Source of the DNA: Desulfobacteraceae bacterium
Lineage (GTDB): Bacteria > Desulfobacterota > Desulfobacteria > Desulfobacterales > UBA5852
Reading direction: 5' to 3'
NCBI GenBank assembly: GCA_014237395.1
Contig: JABZFP010000030.1
Coordinates: forward strand, 744,001-808,000
Length of the DNA stretch: 64,000 nt
The position numbers and the translations under genes were made by a program. Below are positions 54,353 to 62,601 of this stretch, piece by piece. Numbering within the stretch: position 1 is the first letter of the stretch; the number at the start of each line of letters is the position of its first letter. The notes under the pieces were generated by a model. That model was not told the DNA's origin, made no database searches, and worked only from the letters and a program-made list of their open reading frames with translations.

Positions 54353-54399
54353 CGTTGAAAGACAATAGACCCTGACCATACAGACGAATTACCTGGTGA

Positions 54400-55116
54400 A
54401 TGATGATCACAACCTTCGATTTTCAACCCGGCTGCATTCTGGCCGGAAAGTATGAAGTTCTGGCCTGTCTCGGCCGTGGCTGGGAGAGCGAAGTTTACAA
54501 GATTCGTGAATTGAACACCCGCATCGAGCGGGCTGCCAAGATTTTTTTCCCCCATCGCAACCCCAACAACCGAAGTGCGGTGGTATATGCCAAAAAATTG
54601 CACAAACTCCGGTCATGCCCGCTTCTTGTCCAATACCACACCTTTGAGAAGATCCCCTACAACGGCACACCGCTGACCGCCTTCATCTCGGAATACGTCG
54701 AAGGGGAGCTCCTTGCCGATTATCTGGCCCGCCTGCCGGGTCGGCGCCTGACGGTTTTCAAGGGCATCCATCTGCTGCACGGGCTGGCGGCCGGGATCGA
54801 GAGTATTCACGCGTTAGGCGAATACCATGGCGACCTGCATGCGGAAAATGTCATGGTGCAGCGTCTCGGCCTCACCTTTGAACTGAGACTGCTGGACCTG
54901 TTCAACCGGGGGCGGGCCACCCGTGAAAACCGCCAGGACGATATCTGCAGCAGCATCCGGCTTTTTTACGACGCCTTGGGTGGACGCCATCGCTATGCCA
55001 AGCAGCCCCGATCGGTCAAGGCGATCTGCTGCGGCCTCAAACGCTCTCTGATCGCCAAAAAATTCAGAACGGCGACGGATCTGCGCCTCTATCTGGAGGC
55101 CCAGGACTGGCGATAG
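54400..55116 (+). CDS. Small eukaryotic-type protein kinase
   Basis: A 238-residue minimal kinase. The glycine-rich loop is LGRGWESEVYKI, the ATP-anchoring lysine is Lys47 (RAAKIFF), the catalytic loop is HGDLHAENVMV (Asp145), and the metal-binding aspartate is in LLDLFNRG (Asp166, in place of DFG). The C-lobe is short and there is no transmembrane or sensor part. HGDLHAEN is typical of aminoglycoside-kinase/Bud32/lantibiotic-type and atypical Ser/Thr kinases, so a small-molecule or peptide substrate is possible. Two adjacent ATGs (54400, 54403) can start it. It lies 47 bp after the C39-like gene and closes the cluster. Confidence 0.85.
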   Translation: MMITTFDFQPGCILAGKYEVLACLGRGWESEVYKIRELNTRIERAAKIFFPHRNPNNRSAVVYAKKLHKLRSCPLLVQYHTFEKIPYNGTPLTAFISEYVEGELLADYLARLPGRRLTVFKGIHLLHGLAAGIESIHALGEYHGDLHAENVMVQRLGLTFELRLLDLFNRGRATRENRQDDICSSIRLFYDALGGRHRYAKQPRSVKAICCGLKRSLIAKKFRTATDLRLYLEAQDWR

Positions 55117-55174
55117 CGGAAAGGGGCCCGGGCGTAATTTTCCCGAAGCACCCCTCTTGAAATTCGACCCATCG

Positions 55175-55189
55175 TGCAATAAAGTTGCA
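55175..55189. promoter_or_regulatory. Candidate Zur operator
   Basis: TGCAATAAAGTTGCA is a 5-5-5 palindrome (TGCAA/TTGCA) in the 265-bp gap before the zinc uptake operon, which also encodes a Fur-family regulator. A second inverted repeat, CCATCA-aaa-TGATGG (55224-55238), lies closer to the start of the first gene. Which one is the operator cannot be decided by eye. Confidence 0.5.
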
Positions 55190-55381
55190 TAGACCAATCG
55201 GCCCCGCCGGGATTATTGGCAAACCATCAAAATGATGGGTTCGCAATACGTTGCTGAGGGGATCCTTTCGTTATTTTCTCGCAGGCGAGGATCAATTTAT
55301 TTCAATGGGTTATGGACTATTGCTTTCGCGGGCGTGACGGCTTCGAGACATTTTACGATGCCATCTTAAAAAGGCGTTCCA

Positions 55382-56302
55382 ATGAATCGATGGAAAATTC
55401 TTATATCCTTATGGTTTGTGATGGGTATTGCGATTCCGGGTATGGCGGCCAGTGACCGACTGCCGGTTTTCGTGAGTGTTCTGCCCCAACAATACTTCGT
55501 GCAACAGATTGGCGGGCAGCATGTGGACGTCCAGGTCATGGTGCAGCCCGGCGCCAGTCCGGCCACCTACGAACCGCGGCCCCGGCAGATGACAGCACTC
55601 GCCGACGCCCGCCTCTACTTTTCCATCGGGGTGGCGTTTGAGGCCGTGTGGCTCGACAAAATCACGGCGGCCAATCCGTCCATGACGGTGGTGCGCACGG
55701 ATGACGGGATAGAAAAAATCCCCATGGCGGCGCACCACCATGATGCCGAAGAGGCGCACCATGAAGCGGATGCACACCATGCCGCCAACCCCGGCGACGA
55801 GCGCGGTGAGCATGGTATTCTCGATCCGCACATCTGGCTGTCGCCGCCCCTGGTCCGGCAGCAGGCAGGTACGATTTTAAAGGCCCTCACGGCGGCGGAT
55901 CCCGGCCGCAGCAAGGATTATGAAACCAATTACCGCCGCTTTGTGTATGAGATCGATGCGCTGGACCGTGACCTCAAGACCCTTTTTTCCGGTAAGGAAG
56001 GCCTGCCGTTCATGGTCTTTCATCCGGCCTGGGGATACTTTGCGCAGGCCTATGGCCTAACGCAGGTGCCCATCGAGATCGAAGGCAAGGACCCCAAACC
56101 GGCGCAGCTCCAGGTCATGATTGAAAACGCCCGGACCCAGGGGATTCGGGTTGTCTTTGTTCAGCCCCAGTTTTCGGTCAAACGCGCCGAACTCGTGGCC
56201 CGGGAAATCGGCGGGCAGGTTGCTGTTGCGGACCCCCTGGCGTTGGACTGGCTGACGAACCTGCGTGCGGTGGCCGGCAAATTTAAAGCCGCGCTGCAAT
56301 AG
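55382..56302 (+). CDS. znuA: Zinc ABC transporter, periplasmic binding protein
   Basis: A 306-residue cluster A-I metal-binding protein. A signal peptide (ILISLWFVMGIAIPGMAA) precedes the mature VFVSVLPQQYFVQQIGG. The metal-chelating histidine-rich loop HHHDAEEAHHEADAHH is present, plus ligand histidines in DPHIWLSPPL and FHPAWGYFA, and the closing DPLALDWLTNL. The long His/Asp loop favours zinc over manganese. It delivers zinc to the permease. The gene leads an operon with ATPase, permease and regulator. Confidence 0.93.
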   Translation: MNRWKILISLWFVMGIAIPGMAASDRLPVFVSVLPQQYFVQQIGGQHVDVQVMVQPGASPATYEPRPRQMTALADARLYFSIGVAFEAVWLDKITAANPSMTVVRTDDGIEKIPMAAHHHDAEEAHHEADAHHAANPGDERGEHGILDPHIWLSPPLVRQQAGTILKALTAADPGRSKDYETNYRRFVYEIDALDRDLKTLFSGKEGLPFMVFHPAWGYFAQAYGLTQVPIEIEGKDPKPAQLQVMIENARTQGIRVVFVQPQFSVKRAELVAREIGGQVAVADPLALDWLTNLRAVAGKFKAALQ

Positions 56303-56315
56303 AACAGGATTTTGC

Positions 56316-57092
56316 ATGAATTCGACGATCGTTGAAATGGAGAACGTTTCCTTTACGTACAACGGACAGACCGTTCTTCAGGATGTGAACCTGGTGATTG
56401 CGCCGGAAGATTTTGTCGCGATCATCGGCCCCAACGGCGGTGGCAAGACCACCCTTTTGAAATTGCTGCTGGGGTTGCTCAAGCCGGACACGGGGCGTAT
56501 CCGTGTTCTGGGCAACAGCCCCGGCGAGGCGTCCCACCACATCGGCTATGTGCGCCAGGATGTGCACATCAACCAGAGCTTTCCGATCACGGCCCTGGAC
56601 GTGGTGCTGATGGGCAAACTCGATCCCCGGCGGCGCTGGGCCCGCCATACCGCCCAGGACCGGCGGGATGCATTGCAGGCACTGGAACGAATGGAAATGG
56701 CGCCCTACGCCAAACGCCGCATCGGCGAGCTTTCCGGCGGCCAGCGCCAGCGGGTTTTCATCGCGCGGGCCCTGGTGACCCAGCCCCGGCTGCTGCTGCT
56801 GGATGAACCCACGGCCAGCATCGACACCAAAGGCCAGGCGGAATTTTTCCATATGCTCAAGGGCTTGAACCGGGACGTCACCATCATGGTCGTGAGCCAC
56901 GACCTGCTGGTCATATCGACGTATGTCAAATCGGTGGCCTGTGTGAACAAACGCCTCCACTATCACCATCAGGCCGAAATCACCGGCGAGATGATGGAAT
57001 CTATGTACCCCTGCACGGTGGAAGACGTCTGCCCGGTCGAACTCGTGGCCCACGGCCTGCCGCACCGGGTGCTCAAACAACACGAGGACTGA
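56316..57092 (+). CDS. znuC: Zinc ABC transporter, ATP-binding protein
   Basis: A 258-residue ABC ATPase. The ATG at 56316 (AGGA upstream) is preferred over an in-frame start inside znuA. Walker A GPNGGGKTT, signature LSGGQRQRVFIARAL, Walker B LLLLDEPTASID and the switch histidine in VVSHD are intact. The C-terminal His/Cys residues (YHHQAEITGEMMESMYPCTVEDVCPVELVAHG) resemble the end of metal-type ATPases. It powers the adjacent permease. The gap to the permease gene is 4 bp. Confidence 0.94.
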   Translation: MNSTIVEMENVSFTYNGQTVLQDVNLVIAPEDFVAIIGPNGGGKTTLLKLLLGLLKPDTGRIRVLGNSPGEASHHIGYVRQDVHINQSFPITALDVVLMGKLDPRRRWARHTAQDRRDALQALERMEMAPYAKRRIGELSGGQRQRVFIARALVTQPRLLLLDEPTASIDTKGQAEFFHMLKGLNRDVTIMVVSHDLLVISTYVKSVACVNKRLHYHHQAEITGEMMESMYPCTVEDVCPVELVAHGLPHRVLKQHED

Positions 57093-57096
57093 TGCC

Positions 57097-57924
57097 ATGC
57101 TGGATGCCCTGCAGTTTGAATTCATGCGTCATGCCCTGGTCGCCGGCCTGCTGGCCAGCATCATCTGCGGCATTATGGGTACGCTGGTAGTGGCCAACCG
57201 CATCGTGTTTCTCTCCGGCGGCATCGCGCATGCCGCTTACGGCGGCATCGGCCTGGCGTTTTTCATGGGCTGGCCTTACCTGGTGGGTACGATTGGATTC
57301 TCCCTGGCCGCCGCCTTGGTGATGGCGGCGGTTACGCTACGCGCCCGGCACCGGGCGGACACCATTATCGGGGTCATCTGGGCCGTGGGGATGGCCACCG
57401 GGATTATTCTGCTGGACCTGACGCCCGGCTACAACGTGGACCTCATGAGCTATCTTTTCGGCAGCATCCTGACCGTGCCGGCCGCGGATCTGTGGATCAT
57501 GCTGGGAACGGGAATCGGGGTGGCCGGATTTGTGGCGGTTTTCTACCAGGATTTGCTGACCCTGTCCTATGATGAAGAATTTGCCCGCATTCGGGGCGTA
57601 CCGGTCAGCGCGCTTTATTTCGCGCTGATCGGTCTGCTGGCGGTGTCGATCGTCATGGTGATCCAGGTGGTGGGGTTGATTCTGGTGATCGCCCTGCTCA
57701 CCATCCCGCCGTTTATCGTCGAACGGTATGCCCAGTCGCTGTTCCAGATGATGGTGGGGGCCAGTGTGCTGGGGGCGGTTTTCACGGTGGCGGGCTTGTG
57801 GCTGTCCTACGCATTCGACTTGACGTCCGGTGCGTCCATCATCATGGTGGCCGGCGCGGCGTTTTTCATCGCCCTGCTGGCGGAGCGCTGGGTTGTGAAA
57901 CCCGGATCCGGACCGGTTGCCTGA
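57097..57924 (+). CDS. znuB: Zinc ABC transporter, permease
   Basis: A 275-residue polytopic membrane protein of the ABC-3 family with about eight helices. Landmarks are GTLVVANRIVFLSGGIAHAAYGGIGLAFFMG near the N-terminus, the cytoplasmic contact loop region YDEEFARIRGVPVSALYFALIGLLAVSIVMVIQVVGLILVIALLTIPPF, and a final helix ASIIMVAGAAFFIALLAE. It forms the membrane channel for the zinc uptake system. GAGG precedes the ATG within the end of znuC. Confidence 0.94.
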   Translation: MLDALQFEFMRHALVAGLLASIICGIMGTLVVANRIVFLSGGIAHAAYGGIGLAFFMGWPYLVGTIGFSLAAALVMAAVTLRARHRADTIIGVIWAVGMATGIILLDLTPGYNVDLMSYLFGSILTVPAADLWIMLGTGIGVAGFVAVFYQDLLTLSYDEEFARIRGVPVSALYFALIGLLAVSIVMVIQVVGLILVIALLTIPPFIVERYAQSLFQMMVGASVLGAVFTVAGLWLSYAFDLTSGASIIMVAGAAFFIALLAERWVVKPGSGPVA

Positions 57925-57948
57925 AATGATGCGGATAAAGGAATTCTG

Positions 57949-58377
57949 ATGTGCCTGCAATGCGACTATGAAAGCCTTTTGAGAGCCTCCCGGCTGGACG
58001 TGACCGATAACCGTCGACGGGTGCTGGAGGTGATCGGCAACAACAGCTACCCGCTTTCCGCCGCGGATATTTTCCAGACCCTGCAGCGGTCGGCCGCCAT
58101 CAACCGTGTCACGGTTTACCGCATCCTGGATCTGCTGGTGGCGCACGGCCTCGTGGAACGCATCAGCACCGGCGGACGGGCCGCCTATTTCGGCCTGGCG
58201 CCCAATGAGCACCACCGCCCCCATCCCCACTTTTACTGCAAACGCTGCGGCCAGATGGAGTGTCTCAACCCCGAAAGCCTGACTTTGGACAGCGATGCGT
58301 TCGGGAAGACATTCCCGGGCCGGATCGATAAGGTGGAAGTTCGTCTGGACGGCATCTGCAAGAATTGCATGCGCTGA
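57949..58377 (+). CDS. zur: Fur-family regulator, probably zinc-responsive (Zur-like)
   Basis: A 142-residue repressor. The winged helix holds SRLDVTDNRRRVLEVIGNNSYPLSAADIFQTLQ and INRVTVYRILDLLVAHGLVERIS. Metal ligands and structural zinc cysteines are visible in HHRPHPHFYCKRCGQMEC and CKNCMR (two CxxC pairs). AAAGGAATTCTG precedes the ATG 24 bp after the permease gene, making it the last gene of the zinc operon. Position rather than sequence decides the zinc assignment; a Fur or PerR role is possible. It probably binds the palindrome upstream of znuA. Confidence 0.8.
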   Translation: MCLQCDYESLLRASRLDVTDNRRRVLEVIGNNSYPLSAADIFQTLQRSAAINRVTVYRILDLLVAHGLVERISTGGRAAYFGLAPNEHHRPHPHFYCKRCGQMECLNPESLTLDSDAFGKTFPGRIDKVEVRLDGICKNCMR

Positions 58378-58452
58378 AAAGGCAGGGGCCTCTATTCCCG
58401 GCCAGGGTGATAAGGCCGGCGGCCATTTAATCGATGCGTACCGAAAAGATCG

Positions 58453-58656
58453 TCACGCCCCGGAACCATAGAAAATCTGACTAAAATGCTGCTCATCAAA
58501 CGGCTTCGCACGATCGCGTATCCGCGTTTCAGCACCTGACAGATCGGCTTGGATGGTGTCTTCCGGGCATTCCCGCACACAACTGTAGCCGTAAATGCAG
58601 GTCTTCCCGAAATCTGGGGTAGGGGCCAACGTGATGGCGTCCGTGGCGGCTTCGCC
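58453..58656 (-). pseudogene. C-terminal remnant of a ferredoxin-domain protein
   Basis: Directly after the TAA of the membrane-protein gene, the same frame stays open for 67 codons to TGA (58453-58455). It reads ATDAITLAPTPDFGKTCIYG, then YSCVRECPEDTIQADLS, and ends SQIFYGSGA. This is protein-like: the end of one 4Fe-4S motif, then a second motif with CxxGxxCxxxCP, where the second cysteine is Gly (GGC, one change from TGC). There is no start codon with a ribosome site and the first cluster motif is missing. I read it as a decayed fragment of a flavodoxin/ferredoxin-type protein, cut off by an older rearrangement. Read-through of the TAA is an unlikely alternative. Confidence 0.55.
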
Positions 58657-59127
58657 TTAATGGTCGTCCTCGTTCGCGGGGCAGGGTGCGCCCAGAACCT
58701 GGACGCGCCAGAAAAGAAAGAAGTAGGCCAGACTCGACAGGATCAGGGCGCCGCCCATGGCGGTGTAGAGGCTTGCCAGAATCTCCCGGGGGATCATTGT
58801 GTGGCGTAAAAACGAGCCTGCCGCAATCATGACGAGGATGATCAGATAACTGCGCCAGGCTTGGAAAGCGAACACGCAGCCGCGTTCGGCATAGGTGCAG
58901 ATGCGGTCCATGTTGCGGCGGGCGATCCGGGCCAGCATGAACCGGTGGAGCATCAGGGCCAGTACCAGACCGGCTACGGCCAGGCCGGTGATGCGAAGGG
59001 GCGGCAGGGGACGCAGCCAGCCCCAGGCCATGTGGCACAGCATGCCGCCGGCCCCCGACCAGACCAGGCCGGCGATGGCGATCAGCCAGTGTTTGGGAAC
59101 AGCTGGTTTTAAACGGGTTAGGGACAT
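58657..59127 (-). CDS. Four-helix membrane protein of unknown function
   Basis: A 156-residue protein with four predicted membrane helices (LIAIAGLVWSGAGGMLCHMAWG; LRITGLAVAGLVLALMLH; SYLIILVMIAAGSFLRH; LASLYTAMGGALILSSLAYFFLFW) and a short cysteine-containing cytoplasmic or periplasmic tail. RIARRNMDRICTYAERGCVFAFQAWRSY between helices 2 and 3 carries two cysteines. No family is recognised with certainty. It lies 24 bp downstream of the composite lipoprotein gene on the same strand. Confidence 0.7.
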   Translation of the reverse strand: MSLTRLKPAVPKHWLIAIAGLVWSGAGGMLCHMAWGWLRPLPPLRITGLAVAGLVLALMLHRFMLARIARRNMDRICTYAERGCVFAFQAWRSYLIILVMIAAGSFLRHTMIPREILASLYTAMGGALILSSLAYFFLFWRVQVLGAPCPANEDDH

Positions 59128-59151
59128 CCGTAGTTCCGACAGGGGTGCGCG

Positions 59152-60927
59152 TTAAAAATAGACGGCCTCAAAGCGGGCCACTGCGTTTCGACCGTCATAC
59201 AACTCCAGCATTTCACCGAAGATTTTGAAATGTTCGGTGGCCTTCAAGGCGCTAAAAAAGATCTTCTCGATGTTGGGTTCAAGAGGGCAGGCCATCATGG
59301 TGGCGCCCATATTCGCGAAAGACAACTGGTTGCCGTCTACCCGATAGCTGCCGAAAAAACCGTTGCAGCCCGAGAAACCGCTCAGCTGGTGTTCCGAAGG
59401 GCGCAGCAGCAAATGGGGTTCCCCCTGACCGGCTGCCGTAAACTGGATGGTTTTACCGTAAAGCTCGGTCAGTTTCCAATAGGTGTTTTGCAACCTGGCC
59501 AGTGCATTGCGCATCGGGCAGGTGGCGTGGCGTTGGATGGTGTCGAAGCGGTCCACGATGATCACGGGTTCCATGCCCTCGCCTTCCATCTTGGGCCGTT
59601 GCCCCAAATGGCCGGTCAGGGTTGTAAACAGCGGCTCCCCGGCGGTTTGGCGGTGCCCCAAGTAGGCGCGCTCCAGCGCCAGGTAGTCGTTTTCCTGTGC
59701 CACCGGGAACGATGCTTCGGTCAGACATTCCGTAAACAGGGCGGCATCGGCCATATAGCGGAACATGCCGGTCATGGGAACGGGATCCCCAAATGGGTCC
59801 AGTTCATCCTTGCGGGCCAGGTCGATAGGATGCTGTAAGCGGTCTTGACTGCCGTTGAGACTCAACAATCGAAACGTCTCGCTGTCCTTTACGGCCAGTT
59901 TGTAGGGGGCTTCGGCACGTCCGACCAGCACCAACTGGCGGCCGCCATGGGCCAGGTACCAGCGGCCATGATCATGGCCGGATGCCCGGGTGTCGTCCGA
60001 TGGCGTCTCCACCGGTTTGCGCAGGAAAAAAATACGGTTCGAATAAAGATTGAGCGTAATGCGGCCCTGGCTGCCGGTATGGCGTTCCAACTGTCCTGAA
60101 TAGGTGGCCGGCAGATGCAGGTCCTCCACGCGCAAGGTTTTGCGATGTGGTTGGGTCGACAGGGGCTGCTTCGGCTGCACCCCCTGAACGGTCATTTCGA
60201 TATGATCCGGATTCCCGCGGGTCAAAACAGGGTAGGCCTGCGTGGTCAGGAAACGGCGTTGCCCGTCTATAACGATAGCGGCCCGCACCTGATAGGTGTG
60301 CCTTGGATCGATGGCGTCGCTGGCGTAGTAGAGGGCGAACGGGATCGGCACCTGGCGCCCCAGGGTCGGGATGACCTGGCTGGCGATATAGGTTGCCGGT
60401 GCATCCTGCCGCGATACGTCTTCAAGGGTCAGGTGAATCGCGGCGTCGTGGGGCAGGGCGATTCGCTCCCGGTACGCCACCTGGCCGGTGATGCGTGAGG
60501 CGCTTGTGTCGTCACGGCGCCAGGTACCGCGGAAATAGCCTTTGTCGCCCTCCAGGGTCAGGGTCGTGTCGGTCAGCGTTTGAATGGACAGGCGCGTTTC
60601 AAGCGGTTCGGGATAACGTCCGGTGTTGGTGGTCACGATCAGACCATCATCTTCCCGCATCCACGCCAGGCCATGCATGGTGTGGATGCCGACAAGACCG
60701 AACCGGCCGTCGTCATCGAACCGGATCCCTTCTATTTTATCCGGTTGATTGTTGATGGGGCGGATCCAGGTACCCACCAGACGATTTGGCGGCTCACGGG
60801 AGGCTGCTTGATCAGCCGCCATCCCAGTGGGGGAGGCACACCCGCCGAACAGAAATAGGAGGGTCAATGCGATCAGCATAGCCGCTAAAGATGTGTGGCT
60901 AATTCGAGAAGGGGCGGCGCCCATCAT
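59152..60927 (-). CDS. Composite lipoprotein: NlpE-like, YbaY-like and META/HslJ-like domains
   Basis: A 591-residue secreted protein. AAGGA five nt upstream sets the ATG at 60927 (a second ATG follows). A lipobox ends at LFLFGGC. Then come a copper-resistance/NlpE-type N-terminal region (RLVGTWIRPINNQPDKIEGIRFDDDGRF), a YbaY-type domain (IHLTLEDVSRQDAPATYIASQV, IPFALYYASDAIDPRHTYQVRAAI), another NlpE/META-like region, and a C-terminal META domain (YWKLTELYGKTI, SGFSGCNGFFGSYRVDGNQLSF, TMMACP). These domains occur separately in envelope-stress and heat-shock lipoproteins. It probably sits in the outer or inner membrane with a periplasmic body; the function is unknown. Confidence 0.82.
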   Translation of the reverse strand: MMGAAPSRISHTSLAAMLIALTLLFLFGGCASPTGMAADQAASREPPNRLVGTWIRPINNQPDKIEGIRFDDDGRFGLVGIHTMHGLAWMREDDGLIVTTNTGRYPEPLETRLSIQTLTDTTLTLEGDKGYFRGTWRRDDTSASRITGQVAYRERIALPHDAAIHLTLEDVSRQDAPATYIASQVIPTLGRQVPIPFALYYASDAIDPRHTYQVRAAIVIDGQRRFLTTQAYPVLTRGNPDHIEMTVQGVQPKQPLSTQPHRKTLRVEDLHLPATYSGQLERHTGSQGRITLNLYSNRIFFLRKPVETPSDDTRASGHDHGRWYLAHGGRQLVLVGRAEAPYKLAVKDSETFRLLSLNGSQDRLQHPIDLARKDELDPFGDPVPMTGMFRYMADAALFTECLTEASFPVAQENDYLALERAYLGHRQTAGEPLFTTLTGHLGQRPKMEGEGMEPVIIVDRFDTIQRHATCPMRNALARLQNTYWKLTELYGKTIQFTAAGQGEPHLLLRPSEHQLSGFSGCNGFFGSYRVDGNQLSFANMGATMMACPLEPNIEKIFFSALKATEHFKIFGEMLELYDGRNAVARFEAVYF

Positions 60928-61074
60928 ATGATTCCTTTTCCGGGAAAGTTGCGGCAATGGCGGCGAAGGGGGCCATTGGAAAAAAGCGTCCGCGCCACGG
61001 CGGCATCCATACGGCCGCCGCGGTTACGATGGCTGCAAGAAAGACCGGACCTTCGCTGATGCGGGGCGTGCGGC

Positions 61075-62115
<1,041 letters not shown>

Positions 62116-62144
62116 ATCTTCTCCCTTCCAGCGGTGCCTGAGGT

Positions 62145-62321
62145 TCAGTGTTTGGCTTTGCAGCTGCCCTGGGGCGATTGACGAATGTCGGTTTGGTGTT
62201 TGGCAATGGAGATGATGGTTTTGACCGTGGCCTGAGCCTCTTGCGGCAGGTCCTGGGATTGCAGGCGTTGCGCTTCTTCCGCAATTGCCTGGAACGCATT
62301 TGCGATATCATCGGTTCGCAT
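62145..62321 (-). CDS. 58-residue small helical protein
   Basis: Starts at ATG 62321 with AAGGA upstream. The product begins MRTDDIANAFQAIAEEAQRL and ends QSPQGSCKAKH; it is mostly helical, with one cysteine and a basic tail. Not recognised. It is the first gene of a two-gene unit with the alcohol dehydrogenase. Upstream (62384-62406) GACCGT-cattacaacga-ACGGTC is an inverted repeat that could be a regulator site; the rest of the 280-bp gap (62322-62601) is empty. Confidence 0.6.
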   Translation of the reverse strand: MRTDDIANAFQAIAEEAQRLQSQDLPQEAQATVKTIISIAKHQTDIRQSPQGSCKAKH

Positions 62322-62601
62322 GGGAAATTCCTTTGCAAGGGTTATATGATCCGCCCGAGGGGCGTTCATGTTGGTTTATGATCGACCGTCATTACAACGA
62401 ACGGTCATTCGATTGCGTCGCATCCACGGCACAACTCAGAATGGCCACAACGGTTTCGGTTGCGGCTGAAAAATTCTTCGATTTGGGTTGCGCCGGTGAA
62501 GCGAATGAATGCCTGACAGGACAATATATCCATTTTGAAGATTTAGTAAACCATGTTTGTGCGATCCATCGGGAATGGACGACAGCGGCGGCGGCGCCGT
62601 G

